NCBI GenBank assembly: GCA_900129675.1
Contig: FSRD01000001.1
Span: 8,111,501-8,175,500 of the forward strand
Length of the DNA: 64,000 nt
Source: Bradyrhizobium erythrophlei
GTDB lineage: Bacteria > Pseudomonadota > Alphaproteobacteria > Rhizobiales > Xanthobacteraceae
Direction: 5' to 3'
The notes beneath the pieces were generated by a model, which ran no database searches, was not told the DNA's origin, and saw only the letters and a program-made list of their open reading frames with translations. Of this stretch, positions 15,458 through 23,561 are shown piece by piece. Within the stretch, counting starts at the first letter, position 1; the number at the start of each line of letters is the position of its first letter. Made by a program: the position numbers and the translations under genes.

Positions 15458-15879
15458 TTCTTCACCTCCAGAACCCGGAGCTCGACAAGGCGGCAGAGGC
15501 AGTGTTTATAAACCCCAAGGTGCCGGCAAGCGAGATTTTCCCCGGAAGGGGAGTTCGCTAATCGAAAATTCAGCAAATCAGGTGCAACTTGTCCGTGGGC
15601 CTAGAAACCCGGACCAGTGATAAGCCGCGCCATTCCTTGTCAGAATGCTCTCGATTGGCGTCGAGAGCTGCGGCCGAACGTCAGCAATATCGCTGACAAC
15701 GGACGAGCTTGGCGGCTCGGCTCCGAACCCTGCCATATTGGCCGGGGGTGAGCGCGCTGTCCAGAGGGGCAACCCTTAAAAACGCTCTGCCTGTCTCACT
15801 GGCAGGTTTCTAGCCCCCGGCTGCTGCGGCTGATCCGCAGCGACGGCCCTAGAAAGCCGAAACCAGTGAGCGACAAACC
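15458..15879. other. Intergenic stretch with hairpins
   Basis: No gene supported. It contains gctgcggctgatccgcagc (about 15818-15838), a stable small hairpin 40 nt before the next start, and should hold divergent promoters for the 15457 and 15880 genes. Confidence 0.45.
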
Positions 15880-16455
15880 ATGACCCTAAGACCTATGTTT
15901 CCGCCACGCGCGGAGTCCGTGGATTCGTTTTCCCATCAACCCGCCGTCGACCACCGGCCGCACGAACGGCCGCCTAAGCCCGCTGAGGGCCTGTCCCGAC
16001 GCAATCTGATGGCAGGCCTTGCCCTCCTATCTGCCACGCTGCCGGCCGCGGCCGCGTCTGCCGTTGCTGTGTCGGCGCCAAGCGTCAACGCGGATCCAGC
16101 CTTCGCTCTGATCCGTGCCAAGCGGTTGGCCGACGTCAAACACTGTTGGGCGATCGAGGCGCAGGACGCAGCCGAAAGCCAATTTGGCGGAGCGTCGGAT
16201 GCCGCGTGGCAGGCAGCAGAGCGGTGTGAAGCGGCTTGCGTTGCCGCCCAGGAAGCCGATTGGAAGCTCGGGACGACCCAGCCCACGACGCTGGCCGGAG
16301 TGGTCGCCGTGCTCCGTCTCGCGAACCTGATCGAGGATGAGGGCGGAGAATGGCCCTACACCGACACTATCGGGCCTGATGGCTGGCACTATCAGCTGCG
16401 GGCGACCATGGCCGCAGCGATCGAAACCATTCTGCGCGGCGAGGTGCGGGCATGA
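15880..16455 (+). CDS. Tat-signal hypothetical protein, 191 residues
   Basis: An N-terminal extension is followed by SRRNLMAGLALLSATLPAAA (residues 38-57), a twin-arginine signal with hydrophobic core. The mature region is helical, with AIRAK-type heptads (FALIRAKRLADVKHCWAIEA, AAWQAAERCEAACVAAQEAD) and a C-terminal GEWPYTDTIGPDGWHYQLRA. Proteins with this layout are repeated in Bradyrhizobium integrated elements, usually in front of the two genes that follow here. It overlaps the next gene by ATGA. Function unknown. Confidence 0.7.
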   Translation: MTLRPMFPPRAESVDSFSHQPAVDHRPHERPPKPAEGLSRRNLMAGLALLSATLPAAAASAVAVSAPSVNADPAFALIRAKRLADVKHCWAIEAQDAAESQFGGASDAAWQAAERCEAACVAAQEADWKLGTTQPTTLAGVVAVLRLANLIEDEGGEWPYTDTIGPDGWHYQLRATMAAAIETILRGEVRA

Positions 16456-16829
16456 GCAACGTCATCGAACTGTCCGCGCTCAGAGCGGCACGTATCCCGA
16501 AGAGCGTCCTCCCTTCCGAGAAGCTCGCGCCGTTCGAGCCCCGCGTCACGGGCCGACGGCGCAACGGCCGTAGCATGCACACCTTCGTGTTTCGCAGCTA
16601 CAATTTGATAGTGCAATCTGACGAGTCGGATCTGATGCGCGATGTTTGTTTCGACATCGACAAGGCGCAGACCAAACTCACGGCCATCCGACGACAATTA
16701 GAGAGCGATAGCGAACACGCAGCCGCGCGCGCAAAACTACTTACATCAGCCGAAAACAAGCTAAGCGCGGCAATCGTCGGGGCCCGGTCGTTGACCCTCT
16801 TTCCGTCGAAGAGATCAAGCCAGCGTTGA
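16452..16829 (+). CDS. Island-associated protein, 125 residues
   Basis: MSNVIELSALRAARIPKSVL then RRRNGRSMHTFVFRSYNLIV, QSDESDLMRDVCFDIDKAQT and a helical end. The central part resembles a conserved rhizobial protein always placed after the Tat-signal gene. The last 20 residues (GARSLTLFPSKRSSQR) overlap a different frame that encodes the start of the next protein, so the natural C-terminus may have been changed by an indel near 16780. Confidence 0.65.
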   Translation: MSNVIELSALRAARIPKSVLPSEKLAPFEPRVTGRRRNGRSMHTFVFRSYNLIVQSDESDLMRDVCFDIDKAQTKLTAIRRQLESDSEHAAARAKLLTSAENKLSAAIVGARSLTLFPSKRSSQR

Positions 16830-17050
16830 CGCTCAAGCATCACGAGATCGCCAAGTTCACCGAGAAGCACGGCGTGAACCCGGAGTGGCTGCTGGAGGGC
16901 AAGGGGCGCATCTTCAAGAAGGACAAGATCGAGCCGAATCCGAGTATGAGCGGCGCGGAGTTTGCGGCGTTGGTACGGACGTTGCCCGAGGCTCAGCAAC
17001 GGAAGATCGAAGCCCTGATCGATCTGCTTCTGGCGGAGCGCAGCCAGTGA
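16826..17050 (+). CDS. Phage-repressor-like protein, possibly 5' truncated
   Basis: TLKHHEIAKFTEKHGVNPEW, LLEGKGRIFKKDK and SGAEFAALVRTLPEAQQRKI, ending EALIDLLLAERS. NPEWLLEGKGRI is the hallmark that follows the helix-turn-helix in Xre/CI-type repressors. In the same frame upstream, PLSVEEIKPAL continues the domain but without an ATG and inside the previous gene. The gene either starts at TTG 16826 with only part of the helix-turn-helix or has lost its start. Terminated by the hairpin at 17175. Confidence 0.55.
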   Translation: MTLKHHEIAKFTEKHGVNPEWLLEGKGRIFKKDKIEPNPSMSGAEFAALVRTLPEAQQRKIEALIDLLLAERSQ

Positions 17051-17174
17051 AGCGCCGGCGCCGATCTCACCGGAAGCGCAACCGGCAAGGGTTAACGTTT
17101 CGTTAACGACTCGGCTGCAAGTTTAACGACATCGCGACGGCACCGGATTATCGAGCCGGCAGTCGCAAGGAGAA

Positions 17175-17208
17175 GCCGACGGTGTAACGCCCGCCGGCTT
17201 TTTCTTTT
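17175..17208 (+). terminator. Intrinsic terminator
   Basis: gccgacgg pairs with ccgccggc (one mismatch), loop tgtaacgc, followed by tttttctttt. It lies 125 nt after the repressor-like gene. Confidence 0.65.
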
Positions 17209-17542
17209 GGATTTGGCGACTGCGGCAAGGGGGTGACCCTGGCTTTCAGGCCGATGCGCGCTTGAGGCACCGCCGGCGGCCGCGAAAATCGGGCGGCCCA
17301 CCGCCGTTCGCACTTTCTTTGCAGGTCGAGAGGAACAATGCTCATACTGCCTTCCCGGTTCGCGATCCTGCCCCGGGTACGGGACCTCAACGTTCGCCGT
17401 GTCCTAAAGGTCCACAAGGCCGCCGCAGGAATCAGGGGTGGGCGCTCATGCGCTGGCGCCGATCTACCCACGGCCAGGCTCACCGCGGCCTTCCCACAGC
17501 CGGGCAGAGCGCAATCGAAAATGAGGCTGCGGGGCTTGGATC
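17209..17542. other. Stretch without supported gene
   Basis: No frame on either strand shows recognisable sequence, and no repeat was found. Confidence 0.4.
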
Positions 17543-17704
17543 CTAAAAAATGCTACTGCTTTTGTCGTAATAATGCTCGAAGTTTAGTTTTCCCGGCGTC
17601 GGCTTACCATCCCCCGCCTTACCGCCTGCCACCGCGTCGAGTTCGTCGTCGGCAAGCAAAGTGACTTCGCTTTCCTTGGTGTGCGCGTCGTCCTTATTCG
17701 GCAT
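17543..17704 (-). CDS. Double-glycine-leader (bacteriocin-type) peptide, 53 residues
   Basis: MPNKDDAHTKESEVTLLADD is followed by ELDAVAGG, the classic class II bacteriocin leader ending with the GG processing site at residues 27-28, and a 25-residue core (KAGDGKPTPGKLNFEHYYDK, then SSSIF). Leaders of this type (xLxDxELDxVxGG) are cleaved by C39-peptidase ABC transporters. The ribosome site is strong (ggaggg, 8 nt before ATG 17704). No transporter or modifying enzyme lies nearby, so it is an orphan precursor or uses machinery elsewhere. The core lacks Cys and is hydrophilic, so antibacterial activity is not implied. Confidence 0.7.
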   Translation of the reverse strand: MPNKDDAHTKESEVTLLADDELDAVAGGKAGDGKPTPGKLNFEHYYDKSSSIF

Positions 17705-17779
17705 GTCCAGCTCCCTCCGTGAGACGAAGGGACCATCCGCATCGTCAGGCTAAAGACTACGTGAGAGCCGGACAGGGTG

Positions 17780-17797
17780 CCGTGATGCATATCACGG
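17780..17797. promoter_or_regulatory. CRP/FNR-type palindrome
   Basis: ccgtgat-gcat-atcacgg is a perfect 7-bp inverted repeat. It contains GTGA-N6-TCAC, the CRP-type core, and TGAT-N4-ATCA, close to the FixK/FNR core TTGAT-N4-ATCAA. It lies 76 nt upstream of the GG-leader start and about 130 nt upstream of the divergent zinc-ribbon gene. Confidence 0.5.
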
Positions 17798-17925
17798 TTC
17801 AAAAGCGCGACCCCCACGCGCGCTGGCGCCGATCGACCGGCACATGACAGCCCGCAAGTGATGTCATTTTGATTGTGGCAGGATTGTTCACTGGAAAGCG
17901 GACGGGCCAAAGCGCATATTGGGGC

Positions 17926-18141
17926 ATGTCAGAATCCCCCTTGCTGCATCATCGATCCTGTAAATGCGGCGCGGTTTATGACCGCAGCGAGCACATTGTG
18001 GAGTCGCGCGAGATCAGCAGCTTTGAATGCGCCGTGTGCGGCAAGACCATCGAGAATTGGAACTCCGCTTGGGTGCCTCGGTATCGGTTCATCGCCTGTC
18101 CAGCTACGGAATCCGAACGACAGCCATCCCAAACGCCATAG
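17926..18141 (+). CDS. Zinc-ribbon hypothetical protein, 71 residues
   Basis: MSESPLLHHRSCKCGAVYDR, then ISSFECAVCGKTIENWNSAW and VPRYRFIACP. Cys pairs CKC and CAVC can bind one zinc ion. Start 17926 is preceded by a short ggggc and gives the usual family length; the upstream frame to 17869 is not needed. Similar short proteins occur widely in Bradyrhizobium, often in islands. Divergent from the GG-leader gene and sharing its upstream region. Confidence 0.7.
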   Translation: MSESPLLHHRSCKCGAVYDRSEHIVESREISSFECAVCGKTIENWNSAWVPRYRFIACPATESERQPSQTP

Positions 18142-18250
18142 GGATTCCAACCATCTCGCAAAATCGATTTACTGACGGCCCAACATGCCGCGAATCCCGG
18201 CCTCACCGGCGGGCTTCCCAGAGTCATGGCGCGGCCAGTCCGGGAGGGCA

Positions 18251-18427
18251 TCAAACCCAGCGGCGGGCTTGCTCGTCGATCGCCGCGTCGCGCTCGGCGG
18301 CGGTCAGCTTGAGCAAGGCGGCCAGGGCGGCGCGGTGGTGGCCGTGGCGAATCCGGATCAGCGTCGGCTCAATGTCTCCGCCGGGCTCGATCGCTACCGC
18401 CGCGGCCCGCTCGTCATGGTAGGCCAT
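18251..18427 (-). CDS. Small helical hypothetical protein, possibly truncated
   Basis: MAYHDERAAAVAIEPGGDIE then PTLIRIRHGHHRAALAALLK and LTAAERDAAIDEQARRWV. The frame is open upstream to 18495 (NDDFSNAERARAGFNDGIRA) without a start codon. The protein may therefore be the C-terminal part of a longer gene that has lost its beginning. Codon use and the amphipathic helices suggest real coding origin. Family not recognised. Confidence 0.4.
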   Translation of the reverse strand: MAYHDERAAAVAIEPGGDIEPTLIRIRHGHHRAALAALLKLTAAERDAAIDEQARRWV

Positions 18428-18638
18428 TGCGGCGCGAATACCGTCGTTAAACCCTGCTCGCGCTCGCTCAGCATTTGAAAAATCATCGTTCTAAAAGGAC
18501 GATGGAATCTAGCACGGGCGAGTCAGCGCGCAAGAGCGGTGCCGGCGATCAATCTGCCCCTCACCGCCCTGCTCTATCCCGTAGTCAGAACCGTGGCTTT
18601 CGCAGAATCGACCGCCGAAAGACTAGCAAATTCAATAA

Positions 18639-18663
18639 GGTTGACAGGACACCCCTTCCGCCA
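18639..18663. repeat. 25-bp repeat shared with 36065
   Basis: ggttgacaggacacccctt plus ccgcca, identical at 36065-36089. It looks like the end of a mobile element, but no matching partner end was found at either site. Confidence 0.6.
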
Positions 18664-18837
18664 GTACAGTGTGGTCCGTTGTTCTCCACCGTTCGGAATC
18701 CTCAGTAAATTCAGCGCTTTCGTCGGCAAACTGTCTTCCTTCGTTCGCCGTCGTTCCTCACAATCAAAGCGCAAACCGTAGCTCGGGCCCGTAGGTTCGG
18801 AGGACGGTTTTGATCGGAGGAACACACGGCTGGAAGG

Positions 18838-19100
18838 CTGAGGCCGCTCGACGTCGAGCGCGAAACGAAGCGCGGTAAGTACGCGCTGGTGACGGGCTCT
18901 ACCTCATTGTCACCGGGCCTATCGTTATTGGAAGGACGGTAAGGAGCGCTGGCACGGCCTCGGCTCGTTCAAAGATATTTCGCTGAAGGACCCGCGCCTC
19001 GCGCGAGATGGGGCCCGCCTACGGGTGAAGGGCGACCGCAGTATGGCCGGCGCGGGCATCGTCCAGGAACGCCGCGAGGCCCGTCAACAGGCGAAGGCCG
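18838..19100 (+). pseudogene. Tyrosine integrase (DUF4102 type), N-terminal remnant
   Basis: Pieces of the N-terminal arm-binding domain are spread over two frames: LRPLDVERETKRGKYAL, then DGLYLIVTG, then YWKDGKERWHGLGSF, KDISLKDPRLARDGARLRVK and GDRSMAGAGIVQERREARQQ. This is the usual N-terminus of P4-type integrases in Bradyrhizobium. At least two frameshifts or small deletions are needed, and the catalytic domain is absent because the sequence runs into unrelated DNA before 19200. It marks the right side of the 10-19 kb island. Confidence 0.75.
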
Positions 19101-19303
19101 TCGATCCTTCGCCCTCGCAGTCACCCGCAATTCGCCATTCGCTTCAGTTGAGCGCCATCACCAAGCGTGACCATATCATCACCCGCCCGGGACGCGACCA
19201 TTTGGCTGTTCTAAGTTGGTAAGAACTGCGGTAACATTGCAACGTTCACGGATCGCCAAGGAGACGATCCGCCGTTGGTCTTCCTTCAGAGGGAGGAACC
19301 ATC

Positions 19304-20704
19304 ATGGAGAAGACACCTACAGTAACACCTACAGTAAATCGTCGCGCCTTTCTCAATACGTTGGGCGTGACCGTAGGCGGGACAGGCCTCATCGGCGCCG
19401 GCCTGGTCGGCGGCTCACAATTGCTCAAGGCCGCGCAAGATCCTGCCAAGGGGCGGGTTCCCGACACGCCCTTCAGAACCGGCCATATGACGTTCCTGAC
19501 CGGCGCCGGCGCGGTGCTGGGCGAGCCGTCGATCAAGGGCCACACCATGGCGGCGGAAGAAATCAACGCGCAGGGCGGGCTGCTGGGCAAGCGCAAGATC
19601 GAGACAATTACCGCCGATGAAGCCGCCGGCACCGACGCCTGTGTGAAAGAGGTGCGGCGGATGAAGCTCGACGCCAAGATCGACATGTTCACCGGCGTCA
19701 TATCCAGCGGGACCAGCCCGGCGGTTGGTCCGGTTGCCGAGGAACTCGGACTGCTGACGATCCTGACGGACGGATGCACCGACTTCCTGTTCGACAAGGC
19801 GATTCCCAATCCCAAATACGTCTTCCGCATCACCAACATCCAGTCGTCGGACGGGATCACGGCCGCCATCGGCGTAGCGCAGACTTGGCCGCATGTCCGC
19901 AAGATCGCCCATATCCATCCGGACTACGCCTACGGCCGCAACGCGTCCGAGCATTTCACTCTCGCGCTCGAGCGGCTGGTGCCTGGAACCGAGGTCGTCT
20001 CGGAAAGCTGGCCGAAGCTCTTCACCACCGACTTCGCTGCCCACATCACCAAGATCATGTCGGCGCAGCCCGACCTTTTGGTAGCTTCGGTGTGGGGCGG
20101 CGACTATGTGGCCTTCTACAAGCAGGCGCTGCGCTACGGCCTGTTTGACAAGATGAAGGTCGCGAGCACGATCGCCTTTGGCGTTGCCCCGCATGCGATC
20201 GGCAAGGATCACCCCGAGGGTGTGCTCGCCGGGGTCCACTCCAACTATTACTTCACCTATCCGGGCGGCGACCGCTGGCCGCTGAACAAGAGCTTCGTCC
20301 AGCGCTACTTCAAGCGCTGGAACGAGTACCCCAACTTCCAGTCGGAGGGCGCGTACATGGCGCTCTACCTACTGAAATCCGCCATCGAGCGGGCCAACAA
20401 GCTGACCGGCGGCTGGCCCGAGGACGAAGCGATCATTAGCCAGCTCGAGGGCCTCGGCATAGATGCGCCATCGGGCTATCTCTACATGCGGCCCGACCAC
20501 CAAGCCTACAAGGACGCGGTCACCGGGTTCAGCAAGAACCTTCCCGATTATGAGTTCGCGAGCTGGGATCCGGCCCGGATCATCACCATTCCGATCCGGA
20601 ACATCACCGCACCGCTCGGCTGGCCGAAGCCCGGCACGACCCACAACGAGTCGACCGCGGCGGCGAACTGGATCAAGACCACCTGGCCGAAGGTGGTCGG
20701 GTGA
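19304..20704 (+). CDS. Tat-exported type I periplasmic substrate-binding protein (Liv/urea/amide type)
   Basis: A 466-residue protein. Residues 10-35 hold NRRAFLNTLGVTVGGTGLIG, a twin-arginine signal, which is unusual for an ABC binding protein and suggests folding before export. The mature part has the Peripla_BP_6 pattern: GAVLGEPSIKGHTMAAEEIN, GGLLGKRKIETITADEAAG, MFTGVISSGTSPAV, and a long C-terminal lobe. It most resembles urea/short-amide binding proteins but the ligand is not deducible. The ribosome site gagggagg is strong. First gene of the 19.3-30.1 kb cluster, separated from the permeases by a hairpin. Confidence 0.85.
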   Translation: MEKTPTVTPTVNRRAFLNTLGVTVGGTGLIGAGLVGGSQLLKAAQDPAKGRVPDTPFRTGHMTFLTGAGAVLGEPSIKGHTMAAEEINAQGGLLGKRKIETITADEAAGTDACVKEVRRMKLDAKIDMFTGVISSGTSPAVGPVAEELGLLTILTDGCTDFLFDKAIPNPKYVFRITNIQSSDGITAAIGVAQTWPHVRKIAHIHPDYAYGRNASEHFTLALERLVPGTEVVSESWPKLFTTDFAAHITKIMSAQPDLLVASVWGGDYVAFYKQALRYGLFDKMKVASTIAFGVAPHAIGKDHPEGVLAGVHSNYYFTYPGGDRWPLNKSFVQRYFKRWNEYPNFQSEGAYMALYLLKSAIERANKLTGGWPEDEAIISQLEGLGIDAPSGYLYMRPDHQAYKDAVTGFSKNLPDYEFASWDPARIITIPIRNITAPLGWPKPGTTHNESTAAANWIKTTWPKVVG

Positions 20705-20730
20705 GCTCGGCGAAGTGACTTCAGTGAAAT

Positions 20731-20766
20731 CCCCTCGCGCCCTTGCAAACGGGCGCGAGGGGCTCT
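20731..20766 (+). terminator. Strong hairpin between binding protein and permease genes
   Basis: cccctcgcgccc pairs perfectly over 12 bp with gggcgcgagggg (loop ttgcaaac), followed by ctcttgtc. The U tract is weak, so it may be a partial terminator or a 3'-stabilising hairpin that keeps the binding protein mRNA in excess. Confidence 0.65.
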
Positions 20767-20907
20767 TGTCGGCGATAATTGCACGAAGCTGTGTCACGTG
20801 ACCCGTGAACCAGCGGTTCGCGGAACCTTGGGCGTCCCGGACCTTCGCGGCGACCTCGCGTCAGGATCCAGGGTTGCGTCATAAGCGCCAAGGCGGAGGA
20901 GCACCGG

Positions 20908-21786
20908 GTGGCCTTCCTGACGATTCAAATCCTGAACTCGTTGCTCTATGCCTCTGTGCTCTTCCTCATTGCCGCGGGTCTCAGCCTGATCTTCGGGGTC
21001 ATGCGGATCATCAATCTCGCGCATGGCAGCCTCTATGCTGTTGGCGCCTACGTCACCGCGTGGCTGGTCGGCCGGGGGATTGCGCTGGGCCTGCCGCCGG
21101 GCTGGCTGTTCCTCCTGCTGCCCTTGGGGGCGCTGTCGGTGGCGCTCATCGGCATCGTCATAGAACCTTTGTTGCTTCGACCCTTCTATCGCCGCGCCGA
21201 GGAATACCAGTTGCTCGTCACCTTCGGCCTCATTCAGATCCTCGAGGATTCGATCCGTTTCATCTGGGGCGGGACGCCCCTCTCCGCGGACGCGCTGATG
21301 GACGCGCTGCCGATCATCCATATCGGCGGCCTGCTCTATCCTGCCTACAATCTGGTGGTAATCGGGATCGGCGTGGTGGCGGCCTTGGCCCTCTGGGTGG
21401 CAATCTATCACACCAAGTTCGGCGTCATGTTGCGAGCGACGTCCCAAGATCGGCGCATGGCTTCGGCGCTCGGCCTCAATGTGGGCCTCGTCTATGTGAT
21501 GGCGTTCGGGATCGGCTGCTTCATGGCGGGTCTCGGCGGAGCCATCGTGGTTCCGACCCAAGCAGCCGTGCTTGGCATGGGGATCGATGCGCTGGTCATC
21601 GCCTTCGTGGTCGTGGTGATCGGCGGGCTAGGCAGCCTCAAGGGGGCTCTGGTCGGGGCCCTGGTCGTGAGCTTCGTGCGGACCGCAGGAATTCAGTTCT
21701 TCCCGGAGCTCGAGTTGGCGGTGCTGTACCTCATCGCCGCCCTGGTGCTGCTGGTGCGGCCGACCGGGCTGTTTGGAACCGCGTGA
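20908..21786 (+). CDS. Branched-chain-type ABC permease, LivH-like
   Basis: A 292-residue inner membrane permease. The N-terminal hydrophobic segments are typical: LLYASVLFLIAAGLSLIFGV and RIINLAHGSLYAVGAYV, the latter being the LivH signature. The EAA-like loop is at FGVMLRATSQDRRMASALGL, and VVVIGGLGSLKGALVGALVV lies near the C-terminus. GTG start at 20908 with ggaggag upstream. It forms the translocation pore with the next gene, which it overlaps (TGATG). Confidence 0.9.
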   Translation: MAFLTIQILNSLLYASVLFLIAAGLSLIFGVMRIINLAHGSLYAVGAYVTAWLVGRGIALGLPPGWLFLLLPLGALSVALIGIVIEPLLLRPFYRRAEEYQLLVTFGLIQILEDSIRFIWGGTPLSADALMDALPIIHIGGLLYPAYNLVVIGIGVVAALALWVAIYHTKFGVMLRATSQDRRMASALGLNVGLVYVMAFGIGCFMAGLGGAIVVPTQAAVLGMGIDALVIAFVVVVIGGLGSLKGALVGALVVSFVRTAGIQFFPELELAVLYLIAALVLLVRPTGLFGTA

Positions 21787-22790
21787 TGAAACCCGATCCA
21801 AACGCGCCGCGCGATCATTCGTTGGCACGGCTCGCAGCCGCGATGGCGCCGGTCCTGCTCCTGTTGATCTTGCTACCGACCTTCGTCGAGACGTATCAGA
21901 TCCAGCTCGTGACCTACGGGCTGATCGCGGCGATCGCCGCGCTCGGGTTCAATCTGCTGCTCGGCTACACAGGCCTGTTGTCGTTCGGTCATTCCGCCTA
22001 TTTCGGCCTCGGCGCGTACACCGTCGCCTTCGTGGTGCAGCGTCTCGGACCGCATTCCATGGAGTTCTATATCCTGATCGGGATTCCGGTCGTCGCGATT
22101 GCGTCGGCGCTGTTCGGTTATGTCTGCGTCCGGCATACCCGAATCTTCTTCGGCATTCTTACGCTGGCGATTTCGCAGGTGGTCTACAGTCTGGCGCTAA
22201 AGCTGTATTGGGTGACCGGCGGCAGCGACGGTCTGCGGGTACCCCGTCCGGCTTTGTTGCTGGGCTTGCTCAATTTCTCGGGCCCCCGCGGCTTCCAGCA
22301 ATTCATCACGTCCTATTACTACTACGTACTGGCCATCTTCGTCGTATGCGTCGTCCTGATGTGGGTGGTCGTGCACTCGCCGTTCGGCAAAGCGCTTCAG
22401 GCCATACGAGATAACGAGGTACGCGCGCGCTTTCTCGGCTTGAGGATCCGCCGGTTCCGCTGGATATCCTTTCTCGTTTCCGGAACTCTCACCGGGCTCG
22501 CGGGCATTCTCTGGGTGCCGCTCAACGGCTTAACGACACCCGACGTCCTCTACTGGACCTTCTCGGGCGAGATCGTGTTCTCTGCGCTGCTCGGCGGCTT
22601 CCGCAACTTTACCGGCCCGATCGTCGGCGGCATCGTGTTCACTTATTTGAAGACCTACGCGGTGGCCACGACCGAATATTGGCAACTTCTGCTTGGCGTG
22701 GTTCTGGTCACTCTCGTGCTGGTGCTGCCAACAGGCATCGTCGGGGGGCTGTCGACGCTCGGGCTGAGACTAAGGAAGGGCAGATCCTGA
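21786..22790 (+). CDS. Branched-chain-type ABC permease, LivM-like
   Basis: A 334-residue permease with about nine membrane segments. Signatures: ALGFNLLLGYTGLLSFGHSA, FGLGAYTVAFV, and the cytoplasmic loop FGKALQAIRDNEVRARFLGL, which contacts the ATPase. The long open frame that reaches back to 20805 is an artefact; ATG 21786 overlapping the livH stop is the expected start. It partners LivH-like 20908 in the membrane. Confidence 0.9.
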   Translation: MKPDPNAPRDHSLARLAAAMAPVLLLLILLPTFVETYQIQLVTYGLIAAIAALGFNLLLGYTGLLSFGHSAYFGLGAYTVAFVVQRLGPHSMEFYILIGIPVVAIASALFGYVCVRHTRIFFGILTLAISQVVYSLALKLYWVTGGSDGLRVPRPALLLGLLNFSGPRGFQQFITSYYYYVLAIFVVCVVLMWVVVHSPFGKALQAIRDNEVRARFLGLRIRRFRWISFLVSGTLTGLAGILWVPLNGLTTPDVLYWTFSGEIVFSALLGGFRNFTGPIVGGIVFTYLKTYAVATTEYWQLLLGVVLVTLVLVLPTGIVGGLSTLGLRLRKGRS

Positions 22791-22791
22791 C

Positions 22792-23547
22792 ATGCCCCTT
22801 CTCAAGACAGTTAACCTGAGGAAGCAGTTTGGCGAGACCCGCGCCTGCGACGGCGTCAATTTCGTGGTGAACAAGGGTGAATTCCTGTCCCTGGTGGGAT
22901 CGAACGGCGCGGGCAAGACCACGCTCGTCAATCTGATCAGCGCACATCTGCAGCCGGACAGTGGTCAAATCCTGTTCGATGATCGCGACATCACCTTTAC
23001 TACGGTGACCGACCGCATCAAGGCGGGAATTGTCCGCAGCTTCCAGATCGTCAACCTGTTCGACGGACTTTCGGTTTTCGACAACGTCGCACTGTCGATC
23101 TTCTCGCGTGACGGCAAGGCCGTGCAGATGGCGGCCTTGGCCGACCACGACTATGATGTGCGCCGCGAGACGATCGAAGTGCTGGGCGAGTTCGGCTTGA
23201 CGAACAAGCTCGAGGTTCCGGCGGGGGGGCTCGCGCAGGGCGAGCGCAAGCTGCTCGACGTGGCGGTCGCCTACGCGCTGCGTCCCCGGCTGCTGTTTCT
23301 CGACGAGCCGACCAGCGGCGTGAGCACCCACGAGAAGGCGCAGATCATGGATACCGTGTCGTCGGTGGTGCGCAGAGGAATGGTGACCGCGGTCGTCATC
23401 GAGCACGACATGGACGTGGTGTTTCGCTACTCGGATCGCATCGTGATGATGCATGAGGGCTCCTTCCTCGCCGATGGCACGCCCGACGAGATCCGCGCGA
23501 ACAAGGACGTCGCCAGCATTCTGCTTGGCGCGCCGCTGGCGAGTTGA
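22792..23547 (+). CDS. ABC transporter ATPase, LivG-like
   Basis: A 251-residue ATPase. Walker A LVGSNGAGKTTLVNLIS (residues 34-50), Q-loop in IVRSFQIVNLFD, Walker B PRLLFLDEPTSGVS, H-loop VVIEHDMDVV. The signature motif reads GGLAQGERKLLDVAVAYALR in place of the usual LSxGxxR, a variant seen in some Liv-type relatives. It is shorter and more diverged in the helical region than housekeeping LivG proteins, which points to a specialised transporter. Begins one nt after livM ends. Confidence 0.9.
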   Translation: MPLLKTVNLRKQFGETRACDGVNFVVNKGEFLSLVGSNGAGKTTLVNLISAHLQPDSGQILFDDRDITFTTVTDRIKAGIVRSFQIVNLFDGLSVFDNVALSIFSRDGKAVQMAALADHDYDVRRETIEVLGEFGLTNKLEVPAGGLAQGERKLLDVAVAYALRPRLLFLDEPTSGVSTHEKAQIMDTVSSVVRRGMVTAVVIEHDMDVVFRYSDRIVMMHEGSFLADGTPDEIRANKDVASILLGAPLAS

Positions 23548-23561
23548 GGCGAGAAAAGCTG

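Noticed and set aside
20805..21785. Upstream extension of LivM as a 661-residue protein
   Set aside because: The first half is the shifted frame of LivH; the ATG at 21786 overlapping the LivH stop is the natural start.
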